Counted from the stretch's first letter, positions 35,206 to 44,503 are shown. The stretch: 64,000 nucleotides of DNA from Alteriqipengyuania bathyomarina_B (GCF_038594605.1 NZ_JBCFZM010000002.1:682001-746000), one strand, 5' to 3'. Notes: generated by a model not told the origin, from the sequence alone. Numbers and translations are program-made.

Positions 35206-37424
35206 CATCTCTCTCCCAGGATCGCGCCCCAGTCGAGATAGGGCAGGATGGAGGCATAATCGTCGGTCCACGGATCGGCGATGGGGTCGCCAAGCTCGAT
35301 CCAGTCCGCGTCCGTATTCGACTGGAGCAGCTTTGCCATGGGTAATGCATCGCTCGCAATCGCGACCCAGAAACTCGCCGAAATGCCGTTGGCGGGGTCG
35401 CCCGGGTCGTCGCGCATCAGCGCGATCCAGCCGTTCTCCAGCGCGTGCGCCGCGATCACCGGACGCAGATCGGCATAGCGGTTGGAGATGTGGATCAGCA
35501 GCAGCCCGTCGGGCTTCAGCGCGCGGCCATAGGCATGCATCGCCTCGCGCGTCAGCAGGTGGAGCGGGATCGCGTCCGAACTGAAGGCATCCACCGCGAG
35601 GATGTCGTACTGGCGCGGCGGCTCGCCTTCGAGCGCGAGGCGCGCATCGCCCATGTGGATTTCCGCATCCGGCGCGCAATCGCGCACGAAGGTGAAGATG
35701 CCCTGCCGCGAATAGTCGAGCACCATCGGGTCGATTTCGTAGAAGGTGTAGTCCTGCCCCGGCTGGCGATAGCAGGCGAGCGTGCCCGTCCCGAGGCCGA
35801 CCACGCCGATATCCGCGCCCGGCCCGTAAATGTCCTGCGCCGCGCCCAGCGCCAGCCCGACGCCCGAGGTCGGGCCGTAATAGCTGGTCGGTTCGCGCCT
35901 GCGCTCGGGGTCGAGGAACTGGCGCCCGTGGACCGTGGTCCCGTGGAGCAGCACGCGCATGTCCGGGTCGGCGTAGTCGCGCACGGTATAGACCCCGAAA
36001 TAGCTGCGCTCGCGAATAGCGTCGGCGCTGTCCTGCAGCGTGCCCCACCCACCGCGCGCGAGCATCAGGATGAGGAGGATCGCAAGGAAGGCCCAGCGGC
36101 TCCCGAGCGCGAGCACGCCGAGCAGCGCGATGGCGAGCAGCAGCAGATGGACGGCGAAGTCGCTTTGCGCCTCCAGCGCGGCATGCATCCACAGGCCCAG
36201 CGCGGCGGCCCCGGCGACCAGCGCGCCCCTCGCGATGAGTCGCTGCCGGGCATCGAGACCCAGCCGCTCCATCCACGCGATCAGCGGCTTTTGCGGAAGG
36301 AGCGCCCCGGCGGCGAGGACCAGCAGGGGATGCTCCCACACCCAGTCGAACATCAGTGGCGCGATAATCGCCGCGAACAGCCCGCCCAGCGCACCGCCCG
36401 CGCTCATCACGAGGTAGAACAAGGTCAGCCGCGCCGGGCTCGGCCGGTCGGCATAGAGGCGGCGGTGCAGCGCGGTCGCGACCACGAACAGCATCAGCAC
36501 TGCGGCCAGCGCGACCGATACGCCGTCGGTTCCCCGGCTGACCATCGCCATCGCGCCCGCCAGCAGGAGAATCGTAGGCGCGGTGCGGGCGAGCGCGTGG
36601 CCGAGCGCGCTGCGTTCGTTGAAGGCGAATACGAAGCTCAGGAGGTAGAGTCCCAGCGGCACGACCCACAGCAATGGCATGGCGACGATGTCGGTCGTCA
36701 GGTGGGTGGTGGTCGACAGCATCAGGCCCGAAGGAACCGCCGACAGCGCGAGCCAGAAGGCGATCCGCCGCCAGCCAATCGGTTCGGGCGCATCCTCGGG
36801 CGAAGGATCGGCCGCACGGTCGGCCACGCGCCAGCGGCTCCAGGCGAGCAGCGCCATGAACGCGATCAGCACGCCATAGCCGACCGCCCAGGCCGCGCTC
36901 TGCCGCTCGAGCGGAAGGTTCGGTTCGAGCAGCAGCGGATAGCTCAGCAGCCCCGCGAAGCTTCCGATATTGGATGCGGCATAGAGCCAGTAGGGGTCGC
37001 CCGCGGCGCGGTCGGCGGCATACCAGCGCTGGATCAGCGGGGCCTGCGCCGCGACAAGGAAGAACAGCGGGCCGATCGTGGCGAGCAGCAGCATCGGCAC
37101 CCAGAACACCTCGAACCCGCTGGGGTGCGGCACCTCGGCCAGCGCGATGGGCAGGAACAGCAGACCCAGCGCCATCAGCGCGAGATGGACCAGCGCCTGC
37201 CGCCGGATCGCGAGGCGCGACAACAGGTGCGCATAGGCATATCCGGCGAGCAGCAGCGCCTGGTAGACCAGCATTGCGCTGTTCCAGACCATCGGCGCAC
37301 CGCCGAGCATCGGCAGCGCCAGCCGCGCGACCAGCGGCTGGACAAGGAACAGCAGGAAGCTGCCGAGCAGGATCGTCACGACGAACAGCGCGCGGGAGGC
37401 CAGCGATTGCGCGGGCAGGTTCAC
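35205..37424 (-). CDS. Fused multi-pass membrane protein / spermidine synthase-like protein
   Basis: This 739-residue protein has a hydrophobic N-terminal part (about 1-480, many membrane segments) fused to a Rossmann methyltransferase-like domain (about 490-739). The latter shows GVVGLGTGTLACY, TFYEIDPMVLDYS, HMGDARLALE and ILAVDAFSSDAIPLHLLTREA, the spermidine synthase fold. It lacks a clear putrescine-binding set, so polyamine synthesis is not assured. Such fusions are common in alphaproteobacteria and uncharacterised. The start is GTG 37424, overlapping the GNAT stop (GTGA), with GGAGAGG upstream; GTG 37439 would also be in frame. Confidence 0.85.
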   Translation of the reverse strand: MNLPAQSLASRALFVVTILLGSFLLFLVQPLVARLALPMLGGAPMVWNSAMLVYQALLLAGYAYAHLLSRLAIRRQALVHLALMALGLLFLPIALAEVPHPSGFEVFWVPMLLLATIGPLFFLVAAQAPLIQRWYAADRAAGDPYWLYAASNIGSFAGLLSYPLLLEPNLPLERQSAAWAVGYGVLIAFMALLAWSRWRVADRAADPSPEDAPEPIGWRRIAFWLALSAVPSGLMLSTTTHLTTDIVAMPLLWVVPLGLYLLSFVFAFNERSALGHALARTAPTILLLAGAMAMVSRGTDGVSVALAAVLMLFVVATALHRRLYADRPSPARLTLFYLVMSAGGALGGLFAAIIAPLMFDWVWEHPLLVLAAGALLPQKPLIAWMERLGLDARQRLIARGALVAGAAALGLWMHAALEAQSDFAVHLLLLAIALLGVLALGSRWAFLAILLILMLARGGWGTLQDSADAIRERSYFGVYTVRDYADPDMRVLLHGTTVHGRQFLDPERRREPTSYYGPTSGVGLALGAAQDIYGPGADIGVVGLGTGTLACYRQPGQDYTFYEIDPMVLDYSRQGIFTFVRDCAPDAEIHMGDARLALEGEPPRQYDILAVDAFSSDAIPLHLLTREAMHAYGRALKPDGLLLIHISNRYADLRPVIAAHALENGWIALMRDDPGDPANGISASFWVAIASDALPMAKLLQSNTDADWIELGDPIADPWTDDYASILPYLDWGAILGER

Positions 37425-37990
37425 CGCGACCTCTCCCACGCATCGCGGTTCAAAGAATAGAGGATCGTCGGATTGTCCTCGGGCGGGAAGCGCGGATCGT
37501 CGAAATCGAGATCGCTGCGCCGCTCCATCCCGAGCCGTTCCATCAGCCGCCAGCTCGGCTCGTTGCTCTGCGACGTCAGGGCGACCACATGCGGCGCGTC
37601 ATGCGTCACAAACGCCCATTCGAGGACGGCACGGATCGCTTCGATCGCATAGCCCTGACGCCAGCGATCCTCGCGGATCAGCCAGCCGATCTCGACATCG
37701 CCGGGATTCTTCGCACCCACGCTATCGACGCGCTTCAAGCCGCAATGGCCGACCAGCTCGCCGGTTTCGCGCTCGATCGCGAACAGGAAGCTGAAGCCTT
37801 CGCGGGCGTGGAATTCCATCGTCTTCGTGTGCTTTTGAGCGATTGCCTCAAGCGTCAGCGGCCCGCCCAGGCGCGCCATCACCGCAGGCGTGTTGAGCAC
37901 GCGATACTGCAATTCCGCATCGCCGGGGCGAATGGCGCGCAGATCCAGCCGCTCGGTCCGCAGGATCGGTTCGTCGCCCGCATCAGCCAT
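37421..37990 (-). CDS. GNAT N-acetyltransferase, RimJ/RimL type (tandem copy 1)
   Basis: This 189-residue acetyltransferase contains EPILRTERLDLRAI, AIERETGELVGHCGLKRVD, EIGWLIREDRWRQGYAIEAIRAVLEWAF (acetyl-CoA loop RxxGxA/G) and NEPSWRLMERLGMER. Its substrate is unknown. It is about as long as, and clearly related to, the next gene upstream, sharing TPAVM-RLGG, GLKR, EIGW-RED-W-GYA and SW-LMERLGM. The start (37990) lies inside the end of that gene by eight bases. The ATG gives MADAGDEPILRTERL. Confidence 0.85.
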   Translation of the reverse strand: MADAGDEPILRTERLDLRAIRPGDAELQYRVLNTPAVMARLGGPLTLEAIAQKHTKTMEFHAREGFSFLFAIERETGELVGHCGLKRVDSVGAKNPGDVEIGWLIREDRWRQGYAIEAIRAVLEWAFVTHDAPHVVALTSQSNEPSWRLMERLGMERRSDLDFDDPRFPPEDNPTILYSLNRDAWERSR

Positions 37991-38540
37991 GCGCTGCGGC
38001 CCATGCGTGGGGAGCGATCGAATAGACGATGATCGTGGGGTCTTCGGGATCGAAATCGGCATTTGCGAAGTCGAGATCCTCGCGCCGCCGCATGCCCAGC
38101 CGCTCCATCAGGCCCCAGCTGGCGGTGTTGCGCGCGACGGTCAGCGCGACCACTTCGTCGGCTCCAAAGCGGTCGAAGGCGAGGTCGAGCGAGGCGGTGG
38201 CAGCTTCCTTGGCATAGCCGTGGCCCCACGCATCCTCGCGCAGCCGCCAGCCAATCTCCATCATGCCCACCGGCCCGCCTGCCTGGTTGCAGCGCTTCAG
38301 CCCGCAAAAGCCGAGGATCGCGCCATCATCCTTGCGTTCCAGCGCCCAGAAGGTGTGGCCATGCTCGGCCTCGTAGGAGAGCAGGCGATCCTGCGCACCC
38401 CGCTGCTTTTCGGCATCGCACACCCCACCCAGCCAGCGCATCACCGCGGGCGTGTTGGTGCCTTCCCAGAAGCGCGGCCAGTCGGCGCCCTGCCAGTCGC
38501 GCATGACCAGCCGCGCGGTCTCGTGCCGGAAATCCGCCAT
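37983..38540 (-). CDS. GNAT N-acetyltransferase, RimJ/RimL type (tandem copy 2)
   Basis: This 185-residue protein starts MADFRHETARLVMRDWQG. It has TPAVMRWLGGVCD, ILGFCGLKRCN, EIGWRLREDAWGHGYAKEAA (acetyl-CoA loop) and NTASWGLMERLGMRRREDLDF. The shared blocks with copy 1 show an old tandem duplication. Its stop overlaps the start of copy 1, and hemB ends seven bases before it. Acceptors may be ribosomal proteins, peptides or small amines; nothing in the sequence decides. Confidence 0.85.
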   Translation of the reverse strand: MADFRHETARLVMRDWQGADWPRFWEGTNTPAVMRWLGGVCDAEKQRGAQDRLLSYEAEHGHTFWALERKDDGAILGFCGLKRCNQAGGPVGMMEIGWRLREDAWGHGYAKEAATASLDLAFDRFGADEVVALTVARNTASWGLMERLGMRRREDLDFANADFDPEDPTIIVYSIAPHAWAAAHG

Positions 38541-38547
38541 TGAAACG

Positions 38548-39543
38548 TCAGCCGGCGAGCAGGCGCGCGGCATAGGGCGCATAATAGGTGAGTATGCCTG
38601 CGCATCCGGCGCGCTTGAACGCCATCAGCTTCTCCATCACCAGCGGCTCGCGCTCGCCCACACCCGCCGCGACTCCCGCTTCGAGCAGCGCATATTCGCC
38701 GCTCACCTGATAGGCGAAGATCGGCACGTCGAACCGGTCGCGCGCCATGCGGATGATGTCGAGATAGGCGAGGCCGGGCTTCACCATCACGCTGTCGGCG
38801 CCCTCGGCAATGTCGAGCGCGATTTCGCGCATCGCTTCGTCGCTGTTGCCCGCGTCGAGCTGGTAGGTGCGCTTGTCGCCCTTGAGCCGATCGCCCGACC
38901 CCACCGCATCGCGGAACGGGCCGTAGAAGGCCGAGGCATATTTGGCCGCGTAGCTCATGATCTGGACGTTGACGTAACCTTCGCCCTCCAGCGCCTGCCG
39001 GATCGCGGCGACGCGCCCGTCCATCATGTCCGACGGGGCGATCACGTCCGCGCCCGCCGCCGCCTGGTTGAGCGATTGCTTCACCAGCGCATCGAGCGTC
39101 GCGTCGTTGGTGACATAGCCCGCATCGTCGAGCAGGCCGTCATGCCCGTGGCTGGTATAGGGATCGAGCGCGACGTCGCACATGACGCCGATACCATCGC
39201 CGAACCGGTCACGGATCGCGCGCACCGCGCGGCAGATCAGGTTGTCGGGGTTCCACGCTTCTTCCGCTGCATCGCTGCGGCGTTCGGCGGGCGTATTGGG
39301 GAACAGCGAAACGCACGGAATGCCCAGCTCGATCGCCTCGCCCACACGATCCAGCAGCAAATCGACCGACCAGCGGCTGACACCGGGCAGGCTGCCGACC
39401 GGCTGCTCCTCGCGCTCGCCTTCGATCACGAACATCGGCCAGATCAGGTCGGCGGGGGTGAGCACGGTCTCGCGATGAAGTCGGCGGCTCCATTCGTGCG
39501 TGCGGGTGCGGCGGAGGCGGGTTGCGGGGAAGGACAGCGTCAT
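38548..39543 (-). CDS. hemB: Delta-aminolevulinic acid dehydratase (porphobilinogen synthase)
   Basis: This 331-residue enzyme condenses two 5-aminolevulinate molecules to porphobilinogen. The active-site lysines lie in MSYAAKYASAFYGPFRDA (near 195) and VMVKPGLAYLD (near 250). The CDVALDPYTSHGHDG segment is of the magnesium type, without the three-cysteine zinc site. It shares heme synthesis with hemJ at the right end of the window. It begins with ATG 39543 and heads a packed minus-strand run (hemB, two GNATs, the membrane fusion, carbonic anhydrase). Confidence 0.95.
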   Translation of the reverse strand: MTLSFPATRLRRTRTHEWSRRLHRETVLTPADLIWPMFVIEGEREEQPVGSLPGVSRWSVDLLLDRVGEAIELGIPCVSLFPNTPAERRSDAAEEAWNPDNLICRAVRAIRDRFGDGIGVMCDVALDPYTSHGHDGLLDDAGYVTNDATLDALVKQSLNQAAAGADVIAPSDMMDGRVAAIRQALEGEGYVNVQIMSYAAKYASAFYGPFRDAVGSGDRLKGDKRTYQLDAGNSDEAMREIALDIAEGADSVMVKPGLAYLDIIRMARDRFDVPIFAYQVSGEYALLEAGVAAGVGEREPLVMEKLMAFKRAGCAGILTYYAPYAARLLAG

Positions 39544-39611
39544 GGCGGCGAGGTGTGGCCCAAGGCCGCGCGCCTAGCAAGAGTTGGCCGCAAGAAGGGG
39601 CCGCTAGAGGA

Positions 39612-41369
39612 TCAGCCGCCGCGGCGATGTTTGGCGCTGAGCGCGATCCGGTCGATTTCGCGCACCGGCTCTTCGAATACCGGGCGTGTCGGATGCATGT
39701 CTTTCAGGGCTGCGCCCGCCTCGACCGTCTTGAGCGCGTCGAGCCGCGCACGGAACTGGCGCAAATCCTCGCCGCTCAGCTGCGCGCGGGTGACATAGCG
39801 GACCGACAGCGGATCGACATGGCGGCCGCCGCGATACATCTCGTAATGCAGGTGCGGGCCGGTAGAGAGACCGGTCGATCCGACATAACCGATCGTCTGC
39901 CCACGCTTCACATATTGCCCGGGCGAAACCGCCATCCGGCTCATGTGGCAGAAGCGCGTGCTCAGCCCGCCACTATGCGACAGGCGCACGGCATTGCCGC
40001 AGCCGCCCGCGCGGCCCGCGCTGGTCACGCGGCCGTCGGTCGGGGCGACGATCGGCGTGCCGTAGCGGGCGCGAAAGTCGACGCCGGCGTGCATCCGCTT
40101 GTACCGCAGGATTGGATGACGCCGCATGCCATAGCGAGAGCCGATCGGCCCCGGCACCGGCGCGACGAGGCCCGCACGCTGCTCGCCCACGCCCGACGCT
40201 TCGAAGAACTGGCCATCGCTGCCCCAGCGCATCAGCTGGATGGTCGGCTCGCCCTCGCGCTCGACCCCGGCATAAAGCAGTCTGCCGGCCTGCCGCTCGC
40301 CCGTCGCGGCGCGGCGGTAGGACACGATCATGTCGAAGGTGTCGCCGGGCTGGAGCGCCTTATCGAGCTCCTCGTGATCGCCGACCGCTTTCAGAAAGGC
40401 CTGGATCGCGCTGGCAGGCGCACCAACCGCGCGTGCCGAGCGATAGAGGCTGCCATTGACCGTGCCACGCAGACGCAGCGGGGTCTCGTCCACCTCGATC
40501 GGTTCGCGGATCAGCGCGAGATTGCCATGATCGCCGCGCGCCACTGCCAGCGACAGGTCGAAACGGGCGCGAAAACGCATTTCGTCGAGCGGTCGCTGCG
40601 CGCCGGGTTCGGGGCGGCGACCCAGCGTCACGTCGATCTGCGTGCCGGGTTCGATCTCGTCGAGCGTGATGGCCTGGGCCACCAGATCCGCCGCGCGGGC
40701 AGCATCGGCCTGGCCGACACCCTGGCGCGAGAGGATCGAGGCGAGGCTGTCGCTGCGCCCGAAGGTTGCGGTGGTCTCGAGCTGCGGGCGCTCGGGCGCG
40801 TCGGCCAGCGGAAGGACCAGCGCGGTGGCGGCCATCCGGGTGCCGGTATCGCCGCCCAGCGCCAGCGGCTGGATCGTCTGGCTGCGAAACTCCTCGCGCG
40901 CCTGCTGGTCCAGCCGCAGCGCAGGCGCAGCCTCGAGCGGCGAGAAATCGGGCCAGAAGGCGAGCGCGACGGCGGACAGCGACAGGAAAGTGGCGGCCCC
41001 GCGAAACCAGCGCAGGCTGCCGATGTTCTGGGCGAGATCGGGCGCGAGATCGGCGCGTTCGAATTTCGCGACACCCGCCGCCGCCAATTTGCGGCCCGAC
41101 TGCGCAAGCCCGGCCAGGCGCACGCGCGCGCCGCCATCGGCCTTGCCGACCGCCGCCCGGAATTCCGCCGGGGCATCGGCGTTATGCTGTGTGTCCGTCG
41201 GCTGCACGCCATCGTCTTCCGAATTCGTTTCCGGCACGTGCAATCCCGACTGCTCGGCGTAGTTCAGATCCCGTCTCCGATAGCCCTGTCTGCCGCTCAA
41301 AGACCCCCGGTGTTCAACCCCGGTATTTCTAGGGAACGGCTCATATTGGGTGAGGCGCGTTAGTGCCAT
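39612..41369 (-). CDS. M23 family metallopeptidase, MepM-like with single membrane anchor
   Basis: From ATG 41369 this protein is 585 residues. A hydrophilic cytosolic-like N terminus is followed by one membrane segment (FLSLSAVALAFWPDF, about residues 128-142), a long stem with OapA/LysM-like parts (SILSRQGVGQADAARAADL) and the M23 domain. Both zinc motifs are present: MHAGVDF and HLHYEM. It should be an active cross-link endopeptidase in the periplasm. No ribosome site is visible before this ATG, and a perfect TTAA-N7-TTAA lies only eight bases upstream, so the true start may be further inside. Confidence 0.85.
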   Translation of the reverse strand: MALTRLTQYEPFPRNTGVEHRGSLSGRQGYRRRDLNYAEQSGLHVPETNSEDDGVQPTDTQHNADAPAEFRAAVGKADGGARVRLAGLAQSGRKLAAAGVAKFERADLAPDLAQNIGSLRWFRGAATFLSLSAVALAFWPDFSPLEAAPALRLDQQAREEFRSQTIQPLALGGDTGTRMAATALVLPLADAPERPQLETTATFGRSDSLASILSRQGVGQADAARAADLVAQAITLDEIEPGTQIDVTLGRRPEPGAQRPLDEMRFRARFDLSLAVARGDHGNLALIREPIEVDETPLRLRGTVNGSLYRSARAVGAPASAIQAFLKAVGDHEELDKALQPGDTFDMIVSYRRAATGERQAGRLLYAGVEREGEPTIQLMRWGSDGQFFEASGVGEQRAGLVAPVPGPIGSRYGMRRHPILRYKRMHAGVDFRARYGTPIVAPTDGRVTSAGRAGGCGNAVRLSHSGGLSTRFCHMSRMAVSPGQYVKRGQTIGYVGSTGLSTGPHLHYEMYRGGRHVDPLSVRYVTRAQLSGEDLRQFRARLDALKTVEAGAALKDMHPTRPVFEEPVREIDRIALSAKHRRGG

Positions 41370-41376
41370 GGCATTC

Positions 41377-41391
41377 TTAATCGGCGTTTAA
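41377..41391. promoter_or_regulatory. Perfect CtrA-type motif TTAA-N7-TTAA
   Basis: TTAA (41377-41380) and TTAA (41388-41391) are exactly seven bases apart, the consensus for the alphaproteobacterial cell-cycle regulator CtrA. It lies in the 126-base divergent region between the M23 peptidase and SUV3 helicase genes. In a GC-rich genome such a match by chance is uncommon, but binding is not shown. Confidence 0.5.
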
Positions 41392-41495
41392 TCCTGCCGG
41401 TCGATCGGGGCGTCTCGTCGATCATCCGAGTGTTGCTTGCGGCGAACCGGGCACTTCGCTTGCGGCATCCTCACGCACTTGCCACATTGGCTGCC

Positions 41496-44153
41496 ATGTC
41501 CGCGCCTGCGATCAAGGCTGTCCTCGGCCCGACCAACACCGGCAAGACGCATCTCGCAATCGAGCGGATGTGCGCCCATTCGAGCGGAGCGATCGGCTTT
41601 CCGCTGCGCTTGCTGGCGCGCGAGGTTTACGACCGGGTGGTCGCGATCAAGGGCGAAAAAGCAGTCGCGCTGATCACCGGCGAGGAACGAATCGAGCCCA
41701 AGGACGCGCGCTATTTCCTCTGCACCGCCGAGGCCATGCCGCATGACGGCGGCGGGCACGCCTTCGTGGCAGTCGATGAGGTCCAGCTCGCTGCGGATCG
41801 CGAGCGGGGACACATCTTCACCGACCGCCTGCTCAACGCGCGGGGGCGCGAGGAGACCATGCTGCTCGGCTCAGCCACCGCAGCGCCGGTCATCAGGTCG
41901 CTGATCCCCCATGTCGAGATGACCGAGCGGCCGCGCTTTTCCACCCTCACCCATGCCGGCGCCAAGAAGCTCTCGCGCCTGCCCAAGCGTAGCGCGGTGG
42001 TCGGCTTTTCGTCCGATCAGGTCTACTCCATCGCGGAGATGCTGCGGCGGCATCGGGGCGGGGCGGCGGTGGTGATGGGTGCCCTCAGCCCCGAAACGCG
42101 CAACCGCCAGGTCGAGCTGTTCCAGAATGGTGAGGTCGATTACATCGTCGCGACCGACGCCATCGGCATGGGGCTCAATCTCGACGTCACGCATGTCGCC
42201 TTCGCCAGCCTCGCCAAGTTCGATGGGGTCAAACGGCGGCGGCTGATGCCTGCCGAAATGGCGCAAATCGCAGGCCGCGCGGGGCGCCACCACCGCGACG
42301 GCAGCTTCGGCGCGCTGATCGGTGCGGGCGGGCAGGACGCCGAATTCACCGAGGAAGAGATCTACGCGATCGAGGAGCATCGCTTCCAGCCGATCACCAA
42401 GCTGTTCTGGCGCGAGCCCGAACCACGCTTCGATTCGGTGGGCGTGGTGATCGAGGATCTGAGCGCCGGGCCGGGCGAGCGCGAACTGGCCCCCGCCCCC
42501 GAAGCGATCGACCTCGCGGTGCTGCGCAAGCTCGCCGACCAGCCTTTCGCGCGCGCAATTCGCGGCCCCGCCAATGTCCGGCGCTTCTGGGAGGTCTGCT
42601 CGCTGCCCGATTTCCGCGCCTCGGGCGTCGATACGCATGCCCGCTTCGTCACGCGGCTGTGGCAGGATTTGCGTCAGGGGTATATCGGGGCCGATTATGT
42701 CGCTGCGCGGATCGCCGAACTCGATACGGTCCGTGGCGATATCGCCATACTCCAGGGGCGGATAGCCGCGATCCGATCCTGGGCCTATATCTGCCAGCGG
42801 CCCGACTGGGTGCTCGCCCGCGACGAAATGGCGGCGCGCGCCCGCGCGGTCGAGGCCCGCCTGTCCGACGCACTGCATATGCGCCTGACCGAACGATTCG
42901 TGAATCGAAGGACGTCCGTACTGATGAAGCACCTTGGCAATGACCCTGCCCTCCTCCCGATTTCGCTGGAGGACGACGGCACCTTGCTGGTCGAGGATCA
43001 GGCCATCGGCAAGCTGGAGGGGTTTCGCTTTTCGATCGACCCGCACGCGGCGGCGGGCGACCGCAAGATGCTGCTTTCGGCGGGCGAGAAGGCGCTACCG
43101 CGCATCCTCGCCGCACAGGCGGAGAAGCTGCGCGAGAATGGCCTCGCGGGCATCACGCTCGACAACGGCCGGGTGATGTGGGGCTCGCAGGAGATCGCCC
43201 GGCTGGAACATCCGGTCGACCCGGCCGAGCCGCGGCTGAAGCCTGCGCGCGAACTCGACCGGCTGCCCGATGGCGCGCGCGAAGCCTTTGTCGATGCGCT
43301 CACCGCGAAGGTCCGCGAATGGCTCGCCCCGCTCGAGCCGCTGCGCAAGCTGCAGCTCGCTTCGAAGAGCGAGGATGCGACATCGTGGGCGCGTGCGCTG
43401 CTGCTCAACTTGCTCGACGGGCATGGCATCGTGACGCGCGAGCATGCGGGGCTCGAGAACCTGCCCAAGGAAGCGCGCCCCTATCTGCGCAAGGTTGGCG
43501 TGGTGTTCGGCGCGCTCGACATCTTTGCGCCCGCGCTGCTCAAGCCGGCCCCGCGCATCGCCATGAAGCAGGCGGGAATCGATTCGCGGCCGATCGACGA
43601 GGCCATGCGCTCGGTCGTCCCGGCCAGCAGCCCGCTGCCCGCCGGATACCGCCCCGCAGGCGAGCAACTCGTCCGGGTCGATATCGCCGAGAAACTGTTC
43701 AAGCAGGCGCACGAGGCAAGAGCGAAGGGTCCCGCAGCGAAGGGCGGTAACGAGAAACGCGGGCGCGGCGCCCCCTTCATGCTCGATACCGCACTGGCCG
43801 TCTCCACCGGGCTCACGCCCGACAGCATCAGGCGGTTGCTGGGCGCGGCGGGCTTCCGCTTCGTCGAAGGCAAGCCGCTGGCCGAAGGCGCATTCGGACC
43901 TGCGCTGCCCGACCGCTGGCGCTGGCTGCCCCAAAGGGCAGGCGCGCGGGCAGGGGCGCGGGCAGGCACGGGACCGGGTGCGCGCAGGGGCGATGGCGAG
44001 CGGCGCACCCAAGGCAAGCCCCGCCATGCCAAGGGTGGGGCCAAGGGCAAACCGCAGGGCAAAGGTCGCGGACCCAAGCAGGGCGCAAACACCAAGCCGA
44101 ACGAGCCGCGGCCCGAAAATGCCTTCGCCGCGCTGAAAGACATGCTTTCCTGA
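41496..44153 (+). CDS. SUV3-like DExH RNA helicase
   Basis: This 885-residue superfamily 2 helicase has motif I at residues 11-18 (GPTNTGKT), DEVQ at 94-97, GSATAAP, VVGFSSD, the DAIGMGLNLDV motif and QIAGRAGRHH (motif VI). The core resembles the mitochondrial RNA helicase SUV3 and its alphaproteobacterial relatives. The C-terminal 200 residues end in a Gly/Lys/Arg-rich basic tail (from GARAGARAGTG), suited to RNA binding. It is followed by an S4 RNA-binding protein and fdxA, a conserved alphaproteobacterial order. The ATG at 41496 gives MSAPAIKAVLGPTNTGKTH; the open frame starts 22 codons earlier. Confidence 0.9.
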   Translation: MSAPAIKAVLGPTNTGKTHLAIERMCAHSSGAIGFPLRLLAREVYDRVVAIKGEKAVALITGEERIEPKDARYFLCTAEAMPHDGGGHAFVAVDEVQLAADRERGHIFTDRLLNARGREETMLLGSATAAPVIRSLIPHVEMTERPRFSTLTHAGAKKLSRLPKRSAVVGFSSDQVYSIAEMLRRHRGGAAVVMGALSPETRNRQVELFQNGEVDYIVATDAIGMGLNLDVTHVAFASLAKFDGVKRRRLMPAEMAQIAGRAGRHHRDGSFGALIGAGGQDAEFTEEEIYAIEEHRFQPITKLFWREPEPRFDSVGVVIEDLSAGPGERELAPAPEAIDLAVLRKLADQPFARAIRGPANVRRFWEVCSLPDFRASGVDTHARFVTRLWQDLRQGYIGADYVAARIAELDTVRGDIAILQGRIAAIRSWAYICQRPDWVLARDEMAARARAVEARLSDALHMRLTERFVNRRTSVLMKHLGNDPALLPISLEDDGTLLVEDQAIGKLEGFRFSIDPHAAAGDRKMLLSAGEKALPRILAAQAEKLRENGLAGITLDNGRVMWGSQEIARLEHPVDPAEPRLKPARELDRLPDGAREAFVDALTAKVREWLAPLEPLRKLQLASKSEDATSWARALLLNLLDGHGIVTREHAGLENLPKEARPYLRKVGVVFGALDIFAPALLKPAPRIAMKQAGIDSRPIDEAMRSVVPASSPLPAGYRPAGEQLVRVDIAEKLFKQAHEARAKGPAAKGGNEKRGRGAPFMLDTALAVSTGLTPDSIRRLLGAAGFRFVEGKPLAEGAFGPALPDRWRWLPQRAGARAGARAGTGPGARRGDGERRTQGKPRHAKGGAKGKPQGKGRGPKQGANTKPNEPRPENAFAALKDMLS

Positions 44154-44200
44154 TGCGGTCGGCCTGATGCAGCGTGGCTCATGACGCGGGCGGCTGCCTG

Positions 44201-44503
44201 ATGCGGCTCGACCTGGTGCTGTGTCGCCTGCGCTTCGTTCGTACCCGCAGCAGTGCCCGCAAGCTCGTCGAAAGCGGCCACCTGCGCCTCAATGGCCAAC
44301 GGGTCGCGCGGATTGCCCGCCCCGTGGCGCCCGGCGATGTGCTCACCATTCCGCGCAGCCAGGGGGTCACGATCATCCGGATAGAAGCCCTGCCCGAGCG
44401 GCGCGGACCGCCCGAAGAGGCGCGCGGATGTTACAGCCTGCTTGACCGGGCAGGCTCCAAGCCACTAGCAGCACCGCGAGATACAAACGGCGCGCAAGGA
44501 TAA
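44201..44503 (+). CDS. S4 domain RNA-binding protein (HslR-like)
   Basis: This 100-residue protein starts MRLDLVLCRLRFVRTRSSARKLV and continues HLRLNGQRVARIARPVAPGD, the S4 fold found in Hsp15/HslR and ribosomal S4. Hsp15 binds stalled 50S subunits with attached peptidyl-tRNA; this may do the same. The ATG at 44201 is used; an earlier GTG at 44174 would add nine residues. It lies between the helicase and fdxA. Confidence 0.85.
   Translation: MRLDLVLCRLRFVRTRSSARKLVESGHLRLNGQRVARIARPVAPGDVLTIPRSQGVTIIRIEALPERRGPPEEARGCYSLLDRAGSKPLAAPRDTNGAQG

Noticed and set aside
35445..37460. Open frame of 671 codons antisense to the membrane-spermidine synthase fusion
   Set aside because: It mirrors a recognised gene, is very rich in Arg/Gln/His as expected from an antisense GC-rich frame, and has no domain.
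39522..41363. Open frame of 613 codons antisense to the M23 peptidase
   Set aside because: The M23 gene has intact signatures on the minus strand; the antisense frame shows none.
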